64,000 nucleotides of DNA from Scylla paramamosain. Taxonomy: Eukaryota; Arthropoda; Malacostraca; Decapoda; Portunidae. The stretch's first letter is position 1; the number at the start of each line of letters is the position of its first letter. This document shows, in pieces, positions 51,991 through 64,000 of the stretch. The position numbers and the translations under genes are program-made. Location: contig NC_087192.1 of the NCBI RefSeq assembly GCF_035594125.1, forward strand, positions 12,866,501 to 12,930,500. Direction: 5' to 3'. Under the pieces are notes generated by a model, which was given only the letters and a program-made list of their open reading frames with translations, did no database searches and was not told the DNA's origin.

Positions 51991-54900
51991 GTCAAAAACA
52001 ATAAAAGGCAAGTTCTTCGTAAAAGTTGGTTTTATTCCCATGTAATGTGATTGCCCTGCTTTTTAGTGCTTTATTGCCTAACACGCTCAAAAACACTCAA
52101 AGACACTTTTCTGGTAATGTCATTTTTTTCCCACATAAACACTCAAAATACACACATTTGGTAAGGTAGTCCTATCTTTCAATTAAAAGTGTTATTCATG
52201 TATTCAGGATTTTGGTATGTAAGAAACTTCTCTATATACACGAGTTTTTGCGTTTTTTGCCTTGGTTCCTGTGAAATTATAAAACACTCATTATACAAGT
52301 TTCACGTAATGTTCTTTTGTTTCCCAATATAGAGTGCTTTCCATCCATTTTCGCCTTTTTTGTAGGTAACAAGCTGAAAATCTCTCAAAATATATCTTTT
52401 TGGTAATGTTATTCTATTTCTTCATATTGGTTGGTTTGCATCCGTTTTAGCGTTTTTCTTCGTAAATCACTGAAAAGACACGTTTTCAGTAATGTTGAAA
52501 TTGCTGAAAAACACTCAAAAGACAGATTTCTGGTAAATTCGTGTAATTTCCCCATATAGGTGGCTTTGCATGCACTTCTGGGTTTGGTACATAATTCCGG
52601 AAAAAAGTTAAATTTTTTTTATAATGTTTTTTTTTTTACATAATTTCGCTTAATTTTGCCTGAATTTTTAAATCTTTATACCTATGTAGATGAATAAAAA
52701 AAAATCTATTTGTTTTAGTTCTTTATTTTTTCTCTATTTGTGGGTTTTAGTTTTTTGGTACTTAAGGAACTTAATAATAATCATAATACACGATTTTCGT
52801 AATGTCCTTTCGTTTCACAGACATAGGGTTCTTTGCATGTATTTAAGCGTTTTTATAGGTAACATGATCAAAAACACAAAATACATGTTTTGGTAATGTT
52901 ATTCTGTTTCTCCATAAAGGGTGTTTTGCATGCGTTTTAGCGTTTTGGTATGTAAGGAGTTAAAAACACTTAAAGGCAAGTTATCACGCTCAAAAACACT
53001 CAAAAGACACTTTTCAGATAATGTCATTTTTTTTCCCACATGAAGCTAGTTTCACATGTAATTTGGGATTTTCGTAACTAAGAATGTGAAAAACACTCAA
53101 AATACACACATTTGGTAAGGTAGTTCTGTTTCTCAATTAAAAGTGCTATTCATGAGTTTTAGCGTTTTGGTATATAAGAAACTTCTCTATATACACGAGT
53201 TTTTGCGTTTTTTGTCTTGTGGTTCTTGTGAAACTATAATACAATCATTATACACGTTTCTCTAAATGTCCTTTTGCTTCCCAATATAGAGTGCTTTCCA
53301 AATATTTACGCGTTTTTTGTAGGTAAAAAGCTCAAAAACACTTTTTGGTAATGTTATTCTATTTCTTCATATTTGTTGGTTTGCATCCGTTTAGCGTTTT
53401 TCTACGTAAAACACTGAAAAGACTTGTCTTCAGTAATTTTGTTTTGGATTCACATATTGACTGACTTCCATATTATTTATCGTTTTGGTGCCTAACATGC
53501 TGAAAAACACTGAAAAGACAGGTTTCTGGTAAAGTCGTTTAACTTCCTTATATAGGTGGCATGCACTTTAGAGTTTGGTACATAAAAATCCGAAAAAGAG
53601 CTATAATTAACTTTTTTTGATAATGTTCTTTTTTCCAGATAAATTCCCTGAATTTTGGCAGAATATTGGCATCTTGGTACCAATGAAAATCAATATAAAA
53701 AAAGCTATTTTTATTTATTTATTTTTTTCTATAAAGAGTGTTATTTGTGGGTTTTAACGTTTTGGTACTTAAGGAACTTAAAAACGGTCCTAATACACGT
53801 TTCTCGTAATGTCCTTTAGTTTCCCAAACATAAAGTTCTTTGCATGTATTTAAGCGTTTCTGTAGGTAACATGATCAAAAACACTTAAAACACCTGTTTT
53901 TAGTAATGTTATTCTGCATCTCCATAAAGGAGTTTTTTGCATGCGTTTTAGCATTTTGGTTTGTAAGGAGGTCAAAAACACAAGGCAAGTTCTTGGTAAA
54001 AGTTGGTTTTATTCCCATGTAATGTGATTGCCCTGTTTTTTTTTTGTGATTTATTGTCTAACACGCTCAAAAACACTCAAAAGACACTTTTAGTAATGTC
54101 ATTTTTTTCCAACATAGTTTCGCGTGCTCTTTCGGGTTTTTCTATGAATGTGAAAAACACTCAAAATACACGCATTTGGTAAGGTTGTTCTGTTTCTCAT
54201 TTAATATTGTTATTCAAGAGTTTAAGCATTTTGGTATCAAAGAAACTTCTTTATATACACGAGTTTTTGCGTTTTTTGCCTTGTGGTTCTTGTGAACCAC
54301 AAGTTTTTTTGCTCAAAAATAATAAAACACTCATTATACACGTTTCTCGTAATGTCCTTTTGTTTTCCAATAGCGAGTGCTTTGCATCCATTTTCGCGTT
54401 TTTTGTAGGTAACAAGGTCAAAAACACTCAAAATGTACCTTTTTGGTAATGTTATTTTATTTCTTCCTATTGGTTGGTTTGCATCCGTTTTAGCGTTTTT
54501 CTACGTAAAACACCGAAAAGACACGTTTTCAGTAATTTTGTTTTAGATTCCCATATAGAGTGACTTGCATGTTATTTACCGTTATGGTGCCTAACAAGTT
54601 GAAAAACACTCATAACAAAGTTTTCTGGCAAAGACGTTTAATTTCTCCATATAGGTGGCTTTGCATGCACTTTAGGGTTTGGTATATAACAGTACGAAAA
54701 AAAAACAGCTAAATTTAATTTTTTTGATAATGTTCTTATTTCACATAATTTCCTGAATTTTGGCCAAATTTTGGCATCTCGGTACCTGTGAAGATGAAAA
54801 AGAAAGAAAAAAATATCGTATTTTTTTATTTATTTATTTTTTTCTCAATAAAGAGTGTTATTTGTGGCTTTTAGCTTTTTGATAAATAATGATCTTAAAA

Positions 54901-57900
54901 ACACTCGTAATACACGTTTCTCGCAATGTCCTTTAATTTCCTAAAAATCGGGTTCTTCGCATGTATTTAAGCGTTTTTATTGGTAACATGATCAAAAACA
55001 CTCAAAATATATGTTTTTGGTAATGCTATTCTCTTTCTCCATAAAGTGTGTTTTGCATGCGTTTTAGCGTTTTGGTATATAAGGAGCTCAAAACACTTAA
55101 AGGCAAGTTCTTGGTAAAAATTGATTTTATTGCCATGTAAAGTGATTGCAATGCTTTTTAGTGCTTTATTGCCTATCAAGCTCAAAAACACTCAAAAGAC
55201 ACTTTTATGGTAATGTCATTTTTTCCCACATAAAGCTGGTTTTGCATGCAATTTGGGATTTTGGTAACTAAGAATGTGAAAAGCACTCAAAAAAACACGC
55301 ATTTAGAAAAGTTGTTCTGTTTCTCAATTAAGAGTGTTATTCAGGAGTTTCAGCATTTTGGTATCTAGGAAACTTCTCCATATACACGAGTTTTTGCGTT
55401 TTTTGCCTAGTGGTTCTTTTAAACTATAAAACATTCATTATACACTTTTCTCGCAATGTCCCTTTGTTTTCCAATATAGAGTGCTTTGTATTAATTTTCG
55501 CGTTTTTTTTTTTTTAGGTAACAATATCGAAAACACTTAAAATATACCTTTTTGGTAATGTTTTTCTACTTCTTGATATTTGTTGGTTTCCATCCGTTTT
55601 AGCGTTTTTCTACGTAAAACACTGAGAAGACACGTTTCCAGTAATTTTGTTTTGGTTTGCCATATAGAGTGAGTTCCATATTATTTATCGTTTTGGTGCC
55701 TAACATGCTGAAAAACACTCAAAACACAGATTTCTGGTAAGGTCGTTAAATTTCTTCATTTGGGAGGCTTTGAGTGCACTTTGGTACATAACAGTCCGAA
55801 AAAAAGCTAATATCAACTTTTTTTTTATATAATATTGTCTTATCATACAATTGCCCTAATTTTTCCCGGAATATTTGCATCTCGGTACCTAACAAGGTGA
55901 ATAACAAAAAAAGAAAAGAAAAACCTTTCATTTATTTATTTTATTTTATTTTATTTTATTTTTTTTTTTTGTTATTTGTGGGTTTTAGCTCTTTGGTAGT
56001 TAAGGAACTTAAAAACACTCATAATACACATTTCTCGTAATGTCCTTACGTTTCCCAAACATAAGGTTCTTTGCATGTATTTAAGCGTTTTTATAGATAA
56101 CATTATCAAAAACACTCAAAATACATCTTTTTGGTAATGTTATTCTGGTTCTCCATAAAGTTTGTTTTGCATGCGTTTTAGCGGTTTAGTATATAAGGAG
56201 CTAAAAAACAGTTAAAGGCAAATTCTTGATAAAAATTGGTTTTATTGAAATATAATGTGATTGCCCCGCTTTTTAGTGCTTTATTGCCTATCAGGCTCAA
56301 AAAGACTCAAAAGACATTTTTCTCGTAATGTCATTTTTTTCTCACATAAAGCTGGTTTCGCATGCAATTTTGGGTTTTGGTAACTAAGAATGTGACAAGC
56401 TCTCAAAATACACGCATTTAGTAAGGTTGTTCTGTTTCTCAATTAGGAATGTTATTCATGAGTTTAAGCATTTTGGTATCTAAGAAACTTCTCCATATCC
56501 GCAAGTTTTTGCGTTTTTTGCCTTTTGGTTCTTTTGAACTATAAAACACTCATTATATACTTTTCTTGCAATGTCCATTTATTTCCTAATATAGAGTGCT
56601 TTGCATCAATTTTTTGCGTTTTTTGTAGGTAATAAGCTCAAAAACACTCAAAACATACCTTTTTAGTAATGTTTTTTTATTTTTTTTATATTGGTTAGTT
56701 TGCATACGTTTTAGCGTTTTTCTACGTAAAACACTGAGAAGACACGTTTTCAGTAGGTTTTTTTCCCATATAAAAGTGATTCCCATATAAAGTGAGTTAT
56801 TTATTTATCGTTTTGGTGCCTAAAATTCTGAAAAACACTCAAAAGACAGATTTCTTTTAAGGTCGTTTAATTTCCTCATATAGGAGGCTTTGGATGCACT
56901 TTAGGGTTTGGTACATAACAGTTCGAAAAAAAAAAGTTGAAATTAAATTTTTTGATAATATTCTTTTATCACATAATTGCCCTGGATTTTCCCAGAATTT
57001 TGGCATCTCAGTACCTATGAATATGAATTACAAAAAAATAAAAAATCCTATTTTATTTTTATTTATTTATTTTTTATTTTCTAAATAAAGAGTGTTTTTT
57101 GTGGGTTTTTGCTTTTTGGTACTTAAGGAAGTTAAAAAAAACACTCATAATACACGTTTCTTGTAATGTCCTTTTGCTTCCCAAACATAATGTTCTTTGC
57201 ATGTACTTTAGCGTTTTTATAGGTAACATAATCAAAAAACACTGAAAAAGCATGTTTTTGGTAATGTTATTCTGTTTCTCCATAAAGTTTGTTTTGCATG
57301 CGTTTTAGCGGTTAGGTATATAAGGGGTTAAAAAACACTTAAAGGCAAATTCTTCGTAAAAGTTGGGATTATTCCCATGTAATGTGATCGTTCTCCTTTT
57401 TAGTGATTTGTTGCATATCACGCTGAAAAACACTCAAAAGACACTTCTCTGGTAATGCCATTTTTTTTTTCCCAAATGATGGTAGTTTTCGCTTTACATC
57501 GATTTTTTGTATTTTTTGTAGGTAACAAGCTCAAAAACATTCAAAATATATCTTTTTGGTAATGTTATTCTATTTCTTCATATAGGATGGTTTATATCCG
57601 CTTTAGCGTTTTTCTAAGTAAAACACTGAAAAGACACGTTTTCAGTAATTTTCTTTTGGTTTCACATATTGACTGACTTCCATATTATTTATCGTTTTGG
57701 TGCCTAACATGCTGAAAAACACTGAAAAGACAGGTTTCTGGTAAAGTCCTTTAACTTCCTTATATAGGTGGCTTTGCATGCATTTGGTACATAATAATCC
57801 GAAAAAAAAGCTATAATTAACTTCTATGATAATATTCTTTTTTCCACATAAATTCCGTGAATTTTGGCAGAATTTTAGCATCTCGGTACCTATGAAGATG

Positions 57901-58305
57901 AATAACCCCCCAAAAAAATCCCTTTTTTTTTTATCTATTTATTTTTCTAAAGAGTGTTATTTGTGGTTTTAGCTTTTTGGTACTGAAGGAAATTAAAAAT
58001 CACTCATAATACACGTTTCTCGTAATGTTCTTTCGTTTCCCAAAAATAAGGTTCTTTAAATGTATTTAAGCGTTTTTATACATAACATGATCAAAAACAC
58101 TCAAAATACATGTATTTTGTAATGTTATTCTGTTTCTCCATAAAATGTATTTTGCATGCGTTTTAGCGTTTTGGTACATAAGGAGCTCAAAAACACCTAA
58201 AGGTAAGTTCTTGGTAAAATTTGGTTTTATTCCCATGTAATGTGATTGCCAATTCATTTAGGGCTTTATTGCTTAACACGCTCACAAACACTTAAAAGAC
58301 ATGCA
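51991..58305 (-). repeat. Satellite block, reverse orientation (R9), ~6 HOR copies
   Basis: Reverse copies with anchors at 52677 (TATACC, type III), 53676, 54781 (type II), 55884, 57010 and 57885. Spacings are 999, 1105, 1103, 1126 and 875. Deletions lie near 52135 (C to B), 52982 (E to D), 53338 (A truncated) and 57485-57500 (C to A). The stretch around 54285-54325 has an extra CACAAGTTTTTTTGCTC piece in segment B, shared with forward copies at 6815-6845, 32570-32600 and 37875-37905. Confidence 0.9.
55926..55970. repeat. (TTTTA)n / T-run spacer
   Basis: TTTATTT followed by several TTTTA pentamers and a run of about 12 T, in the segment-G spacer of a reverse copy. Most of the word ACTCTTTATAGAG that usually follows is lost, so the tract runs directly into GTTATTTGTGGG. 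Confidence 0.85.
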
Positions 58306-58750
58306 AAGCCTCCCATATGAGGAAATTAAAGACCTAACAAGAAATATGTCTTTTCAGTGTTCTTCAGCATATTAGGCACCAAAACGATAAATAATAAGGA
58401 GCTCACTCTATGTGGGAATCCAAAAGAAAATTACTGAAAACGTGTCTTCTCAGTGTTTTACGTAGAAAAACGCAAAAACTGATACAAACCAACCAGTATC
58501 AAGGAGCAGAATAACATTACCAAAAATGTATATTTTGAGTGTTTTTGTGCTTGTTTCCTACAAAAAAAATCGCGAAAATTGATACAAAGCACTCTATATT
58601 GGGAAAAAAAGGGACATTGCGAGAAAAGTGTATAATGAATGTTTTATAGTTAAAAAAAAACACAAGGCAAAAAACGCAAAAATTCGTGTATATGCTGAAA
58701 CTCTTGAATAACACTCTTAATTGAGAAACAGAGCAACCTTACTAAATGCG
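58306..58750 (+). repeat. Short inverted satellite block (F8)
   Basis: About 445 bp of forward end-of-G, H, I, A and partial B, bounded by the two recurrent breakpoints (ACATGCAAAGCCTCCC near 58299; AAATGCGTGTC 58744-58754). Same size and content as 40936-41385. Confidence 0.88.
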
Positions 58751-61700
58751 TGTCAAAAACACTAAAAGGCAAGTTCTTCGTAAAAGTTGGTTTTATTTTC
58801 ATGTAATGTGATTGCCCTGCTTTTTAGTGCTTTATTGCCTAACACGCTCAAAAACAGTCAAAGACACTTTTCTTGTAATGTCATTTTTTTCCCACATAAA
58901 GCTAGTTTCGCATGGAATTTGGGGTTTTGGTAACTAAGAATGTAAAATAACACTCAAAATACACGCATTTAGTAAGGTTGTTCTGTTTCTTGATTAAGAG
59001 TGTTATTCATGAGTTTCAGTATTTTGGTATCTTAGAAACTTCTCCATATAGTCGAGTTTTTGCGTTTTTTGATTCTGGTGAAACTATAAAACACTCATTA
59101 TACACGTTTCTCGTTATGTCCTTTTTTTTTTTTTTTACTTATATAGAGTGCTTTGCATATATTTTCGCATTTTTTTTATGTAACAAGCTCAAGAACACAC
59201 AAAATATATGTTTTGGTAATGTTATTCTATTTCTTCATATTGGTTGGTTTGCATCTGTTTTAGCGTTTTTCTACGTAAATCTTTTAAAAGGCACGTTTCC
59301 AGTAATATTGCTTTGGATTTCCATATAGAGTGACTTTCATATTATTTATCGTTTTGGTGCCTAAAATGCTTTTTGGTGCCTTTTTCCTCCCAATATAGAG
59401 TGCTTTCCATCCATTTTCGCGTTTTTTATAGGTAACAATATCAAAAACACTTAAAATATACCTTTTTGGTAATGTTATTCTATTTCTTCATTTTGGTTGG
59501 TTTGCATCCGTTTTAGCGTTTTCTACGTAAAACACCGAAAAGACGCGTTTTCAGTAATTTATTTTTGGATTCCCATATAGATTGACTTCCTTGTGTTTTA
59601 TCGTGTTGGTTCCTAACATGCTGTAAAACCCTCATAAGTAAGTTTTCTGGCAAAGACGTTATATTTCCCCATATAGGTGGATTTGCATGCAATTTAGGGG
59701 TTTGGTATATAACTCCAAAAAAAAAAGCTAAATGTAACTTTTTTGATAATGTTCTTTTTTTATATAATTTCCTGAACTTTGCCCGAATTTTGGCACCTCC
59801 TGACCTGTGAAGATAAATAAGAATAAAAAAAAAATATCGTATTTTTTTATTTATTTATTTATTTTTTCTCAATAAAGAGTGTAATTTGTAGCTTTTAGCT
59901 TTTTCGTACTTAATGAACTTAAAAACACTCATAATATACGTTTCTCTTAATGTCCTTTCCTTTCCCAAAAATAGGATTCTTTGCATGTATTTAAGCGTTT
60001 TTATTGGTAACATGATCAAAAACACTCAAAATACATGTTTTTGGTAATGTTATTCTGTTTCACCCTAGAGTGTATTTTGCATGCATTTTAGTGTTTTGGT
60101 ATATAAGGAGCTCAAATACATTTAAGGGCAAGTTCTTGTTAAAAATTGGTTTTATTTCAATGTAATGTCATTGCCCTGCTTTTTAGTTCTTTATTGACTA
60201 ACACGCTCAAAAACACTCAAAAGACATTTTTCTGGTAGACATTTTGTTCCCACATAAAGCTGGTTTCGCATGCAATTTGGGGTTTTGGTAACTAAGGATG
60301 TGAAAAGCACTCAAAATACACGCATTTAGTAAGATTGTTCTGTTTCTCAATTAAAAGTGTTGTTCCAGAGTTTCAGCATTTGGAATGTAAGAAACTTCTC
60401 TATATACACGACTTTTTCCGTTTTTTGCCTTGTAGTTCTTGTGAAACTATAAAACACTCATTATACACGTTTCTCGTAATGTCCTTTTGCTTCCCAATAT
60501 AGAGAGCTTTCCATCTATTTTCGCGTTTTTTGTAGGTAACAATTTCAAAAACACTCAAAATATACCTTTTTGGTAATGTTATTCTATTCCTTCATATTGG
60601 TTGGTTTGCATCCATTTTAGCATTTTTCTACGTAAAACACCGAAAAAACACGTTTTTAGTAATATTGTTTTGGATTCCCATATAGATTCACTTCCATGTT
60701 ATTTATCGTGTTGGTTCCTAAGATGCTGAAAAACTCTCATAAGACCGTTTTCTGGCAAAGACGTTTAATTTCCATATGCACTTTAAAGGTTTGGTACATA
60801 ATAGTCCGAAAAAAAAAAAAACTAAACTTAAATTTTTTGATAATGTTCTTCACATAATTTCCTAAATTTTGCCCGAATTTTGGCATCTCGGTACCTGTGA
60901 AGATGAATAAGAAAAAAAAAATATCGTATTTTTTTTATTTATTTATTGTTTCTCAATAAAGAGTGTTATTTGTGGCTTTTAGCTTTTTGGTAATTAATGA
61001 ACTTAAAAACACTCATAATATACGTTTCTCGTAATCTCCTTTCGTTTCCTAAAAATACAGTTCTTTGCATGTATTTTAGCGTTTTCATTGGTAACATGAT
61101 CAAAAACACTCAAAATATATGATTTTGGTAATATTATTCTGTTTCACCATAAAGAGTGTTTTGCATGCGTTTTAGTGTTTTGGTATATAAGTAGCTCAAA
61201 AAACACTTAAAGGCAAGTTCTTGGTAAAAATTCGTTTACCTCCAATGTAATGTGATTGCCTTCCGTTTTAGTGCTTTATTGCCTATCACGCTCAAAAACA
61301 CTCAAAAGACACTTTTCTGGTAAAGTCATTTTTTTTCCCCACAAATCTATTTTCGCATGCAATATGGGGTTTTGGTAACTAAGAATGTGAAAAGCACTTA
61401 AAATACACGCATTTATGAAGGTTGTTCTGTTTCTAAATTAGGAATGTTATACATAAGTTTCAGCATTTTTGTATCTAGGAAACCTCTCCATATACACGAG
61501 ATTTTGCGTTTTTTGCCTTGTGGTTCTTTTGAACTATAAAACACTCATTATACACTTTTCTTGCAATGTCCTTTTGTTTTTCAATATAGTGTGCTTTGCA
61601 TCAATTTTTGCGTTTTTTGTAGGTAATAAGCTCAAAAACACTCAAAATATACCTTTTTAGTAACGTTTTTCTATTTCTTTATATTGGTTGCTTTGCATCC

Positions 61701-62985
61701 GTTTTACCGTTTTTCTACGTAAAACACTGAGAAGACACGTTTTCAGTAACTTTGTTTTGGATCCCCATATAGAGGTGAGTTCCTTATTATCATCGTTTTG
61801 GAGCTTAACATGCTAAAAAACAATCAAAACACAGATTTCTGGTAAGGTCGTTAAATTTCTTCATATAGGAGGCTTTGCATGCACTTTAGGGTTTGGTACA
61901 TAACAGTTCGAAAAAAAAAAAGCTGAAATTAACTTTTTTTTATAATATTCTTTTCGTAACTAAGAATGTGAAAAACACTCAAAAAACACACATTTGGTAA
62001 GGTAGTTCTGTTTCTCAATTAAAAGTGTTATTCATGCATTTCAGCATTTTGGTATGTAAGAAACTTCTCTATATACACGAATTTTTGCGTTTTTTGCCTT
62101 GTGGTTCGTGTGAAACTATAAAACACTCATTATACACGTTTTTCGTAATGTTCTTTTGTTTCCCAATATAGAGTGCTTTCCATCCATTTTCGCATTTTTT
62201 GTAGGTAACAAGCTGAAAAACATTCAAAATGTTAATGTATTTCTTCATATTGGTTGGCTTGCATCCGTTTTAGCGTTTTTCTTCGTAAATCACTTAAAAG
62301 ACACGTTTTCAGTAGTATTGTTGAAATTGCTGGAAAAAACACTCAAAAGACAGATTTCTGGTAAAGTCGTGTGATTTCCCCATATAGGTGGCTTTGCATG
62401 CACTTCTGGGTTTGATACATAATTCCGGAAAAAAGGTAAAAATTTTTTTTTTATAATTTGTTTTTTACATAATTTCCCTGAATTTTGCCTGAATTTTGGC
62501 ATCTTCATACCTATTTAGATGAATAACAAAAAAAAATGTATATTTTTAGTTATTTATTTTTTCTCTATTTGTGGGTTTTAGTTTTTTGGTACTTAAGGAA
62601 CTTAAAAAACTATCATAATACACGATTTTCGTAATGTCCTTTCGTTTCACATGTATTTAAGCGTTTTTATAGGTAACATGATCAAAAACACTCAAAATAA
62701 TGTAACAAAATAATGTATTAATGTAATTTGGGATTTTCGTAACTAAGAATGTGAAAAACACTCAAAATACACATATTTGGTAAGGTAGTTCTGTTTCTCA
62801 ATTAAAAGTGTTATTCATGAGTTTTAGCATTTTGGTATGTAAGAAACTTCTCTATATACACGAGTTTTTGCGTTTTTTGTCTTGTGGTTCTTGTGAAACT
62901 ATAAAACAATCATTATACACGTTTCTCTAAATGTCCTTTTTTCTTCCCAATATAGAGTGCTTTTACATCCATTTTGAAGAAATGA
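58751..62985 (-). repeat. Satellite block, reverse orientation (R10), ~4 HOR copies
   Basis: Reverse copies with anchors at 59800 (CTGACC, type II), 60890 (type II) and 62506 (CATACC, type III). The shared H-to-A deletion junction is at 59363-59390. A deletion near 61953 joins segment G to C (ATTCTTTTCGTAACTAAG), and another near 62690-62730 shortens E-D-C. The order from 58.7 to 60.9 kb parallels 21.66-23.8 kb and 41.4-42.4 kb. Confidence 0.9.
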
Positions 62986-63012
62986 AGAAATATAAGAAAT
63001 ATGAAGAAATAG
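62976..63012. repeat. Imperfect GAAGAAAT/ATAAGAAAT repeat at an orientation switch
   Basis: Between reverse segment A (TTTACATCCATTTT) and forward segment I (AATATGAAGAAATAG) lie about three short imperfect copies of ATGAAGAAAT. The word is part of segment I, so the extra copies look like local slippage or repeated template switching at the break. Confidence 0.75.
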
Positions 63013-64000
63013 AATAACATTACCAAATATGTATATTTTGAATGTTTTTGAGCTTGTTACCTAAAAAAAAATGCAAAAATGGTTGCAAAGTATTGCAAAA
63101 CAAAAGGATATTCTGAGAAACGTGTATAATGAGTGTTTTATAGTTCCACAAGAACCAAAAGGCAAAAAACGCAAAAACTCCTGTACCTAGAGAAGTTTCT
63201 TAGATACAAAAATGATGAAACTCATGAATAACACTTTTAATTGAGAAACTGAATTACCTTACAAAATGTGTGTATTTTGAGTGTTTTTCACATTCTTAGT
63301 TACGAAAATCACAAATTACATGCGAAACTAGCTAGTTTCCTAGATACCAAAATGCCGAAACTCATGAACAACACTCAAAATTGAGAAACAGAAAAACCTT
63401 ACTAAATGCGTGTATTTTGAGTGCTTTTCACATTCTTAGTTACCCAAAACCCATTGATTGCGAAACCAGCTTTATGTAGTAAAAAAAAAAAAAACGACAT
63501 TTTCAGAAAAGTGTCTATTGAGTGTTTTTGAGCGTGATAGGCAGTAAAGTACTAAAAAGAAGGGCAATCACATTACATGGGAATAAAATCAATGTTTACC
63601 AAGAAATTGCCTTTAAGTGTTTTTGAGCTCCTTATATACCAAAACGTTAAAACGCATGCAAACTATACTTTATGGAGAAACAGAATAACATTACCAAAAA
63701 CATGTATTTTGAGTGTTTTTGATCATGTTACCAATAAAAACGCTTAAATACATGCTAGGAACCCTATTTGTGGGAAACGAAAGGACATTACGAGAAACGT
63801 GTATTATGAGTATTTTTAAATTCATTAAGTACCAAAAAGCTAAAAGCCACAAATAACTCTCTATTGAGAAAAAATAAATAAATAAATAAAAAAAAAATAC
63901 GATATTTATTTTTCTTTCTTATTTATCTTCACAGGTACCGAGGTGCCAAAATTCAAGCAAAATTCATGAAATTTTCTGAAATAAGAACATTATCAAAAAA
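62986..64000 (+). repeat. Satellite block, forward orientation (F9), partial
   Basis: Forward end of I, A, B, C, then a jump back to B near 63330 (GAAACTAGCTAGTTTCC, so B2 and C are repeated), then D, E, F and the start of G, with a type II anchor at 63934. The window ends inside segment G. Confidence 0.88.

Larger units (their letters stand above)
48200..51993 (+). repeat. Right arm of a large inverted duplication
   Basis: Reverse-complement partner of 39324-42430, with five or more landmarks in mirrored order. It carries about 0.7 kb more than the left arm, including the 330-bp palindrome. The 5.8 kb between the arms is not mirror-symmetric, so this is a spaced inverted repeat. Confidence 0.82.
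1..64000. repeat. A+T-rich satellite array with ~1.1-kb higher-order repeat
   Basis: The whole window apart from the N gap consists of one tandem repeat family. The basic unit is about 96 bp: GAGTGTTTTT, a variable GAGCNTGTTA stretch, ACCAAAA, GCTAAAA, GCATGCAAA, an ACTCTATATGGGAAAC-like block, ACATTACCA and a GTGTNTTTT tail. Nine diverged versions in fixed order form a ~1.1-kb unit. Anchors (GGTACC-like, after the A/T spacer of segment G) recur at spacings such as 1114, 1097, 1109, 1147, 1104, 1094, 1039 and 1073 bp. A hand count of one monomer gave about 35% G+C, and the spacers are lower. Reading frames are short and on both strands, and they translate the same repeat again and again. Eukaryotic heterochromatin is the inference; the family is not one I can name. 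Confidence 0.95.

Noticed and set aside
58978..59328. Open frame of 116 codons, Phe-rich and hydrophobic, looking like a membrane protein
   Set aside because: Runs of T in the reverse-oriented repeat translate as Phe/Leu. The same peptide words (for example FASIFAFFVGNKLKNTQN) occur in many frames at other repeat copies, without conserved ends.
1..64000. CRISPR array
   Set aside because: There are no short identical repeats with unique spacers. The repeated units are 96 bp, diverged, and abut without spacers.
1..64000. Transposon or retrovirus-like element (terminal inverted repeats, LTRs, reverse transcriptase or transposase)
   Set aside because: Inverted pieces are the same satellite in the other orientation. 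I saw no coding remnants, target-site duplications, primer-binding site or element-specific ends.
1..64000. tRNA or rRNA genes
   Set aside because: I recognised no tRNA boxes (GGTTCGAATCC-like) or rRNA core words on either strand. The GGTTC words present are part of segment B.
1..64000. CENP-B box in the monomers
   Set aside because: I looked for TTCG-NNNN-A-NN-CGGG and found no convincing or recurring match. TTCGGAC/TTCGGAG in segment G lacks the CGGG half.
1..64000. Telomeric or subtelomeric repeat
   Set aside because: No TTAGGG, TTTAGGG or TTAGG arrays are present. The unit length and structure do not fit.

Overview
The window is one continuous, A+T-rich eukaryotic satellite array with no gene I can support. 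Every stretch I read, on either strand, belongs to one diverged repeat family. The base unit is about 96 bp. It opens with GAGTGTTTTT, carries ACCAAAA and (G)CATGCAAA-like blocks in the middle, and ends with ACATTACCA plus a GTGTNTTTT tail. Nine diverged segments (called I, A, B, C, D, E, F, G, H here) follow in fixed order and make a higher-order repeat (HOR) of about 1.05-1.1 kb. One unit, 11229-12312, is worked out segment by segment. Segment G holds an A-tract/TAAA/T-tract spacer followed by a GGTACC-like 'anchor'; I located 53 anchors in the window.

Organism: tandem HOR satellite, preserved CpGs beside TG/CA variants, simple A/T tracts, no operons or coding sequence, and a 100-N scaffold gap at 21219-21318 all point to a eukaryotic nuclear genome (centromeric, pericentromeric or other heterochromatin). 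I do not recognise the family and cannot place the species or kingdom.

Layout (F = HOR reads on +, R = HOR reads on -): R 1-810; F 811-7884; R 7885-8356; F 8357-21660 (with the N gap); R 21661-25596; F, diverged, 25597-25950; R 25951-27048; F 27049-39323; R 39324-40935; F 40936-41385; R 41386-47174; F 47175-49260; R 49261-49705; F 49706-50462; R 50463-50627; F 50628-51990; R 51991-58305; F 58306-58750; R 58751-62985; F 62986-64000. About 39 kb is F and 25 kb is R.

The main point of interest is that the orientation switches are not random. One F-to-R breakpoint occurs seven times and one R-to-F breakpoint five times, with nearly constant spacing to each other and to a shared internal-deletion junction. 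The inversions are therefore old and have been amplified as part of a larger, mixed-orientation composite module. On top of this lie long inverted and direct segmental duplications, a very recent near-perfect 330-bp palindrome at 50298-50627, and an island of unusually diverged monomers at 25.6-25.95 kb. At least three HOR subtypes can be told apart: a common type I, type II (CACAGG anchor, GGAACCAACACG in segment H) and type III (shortened H, CAGCAATTTCAACAA).
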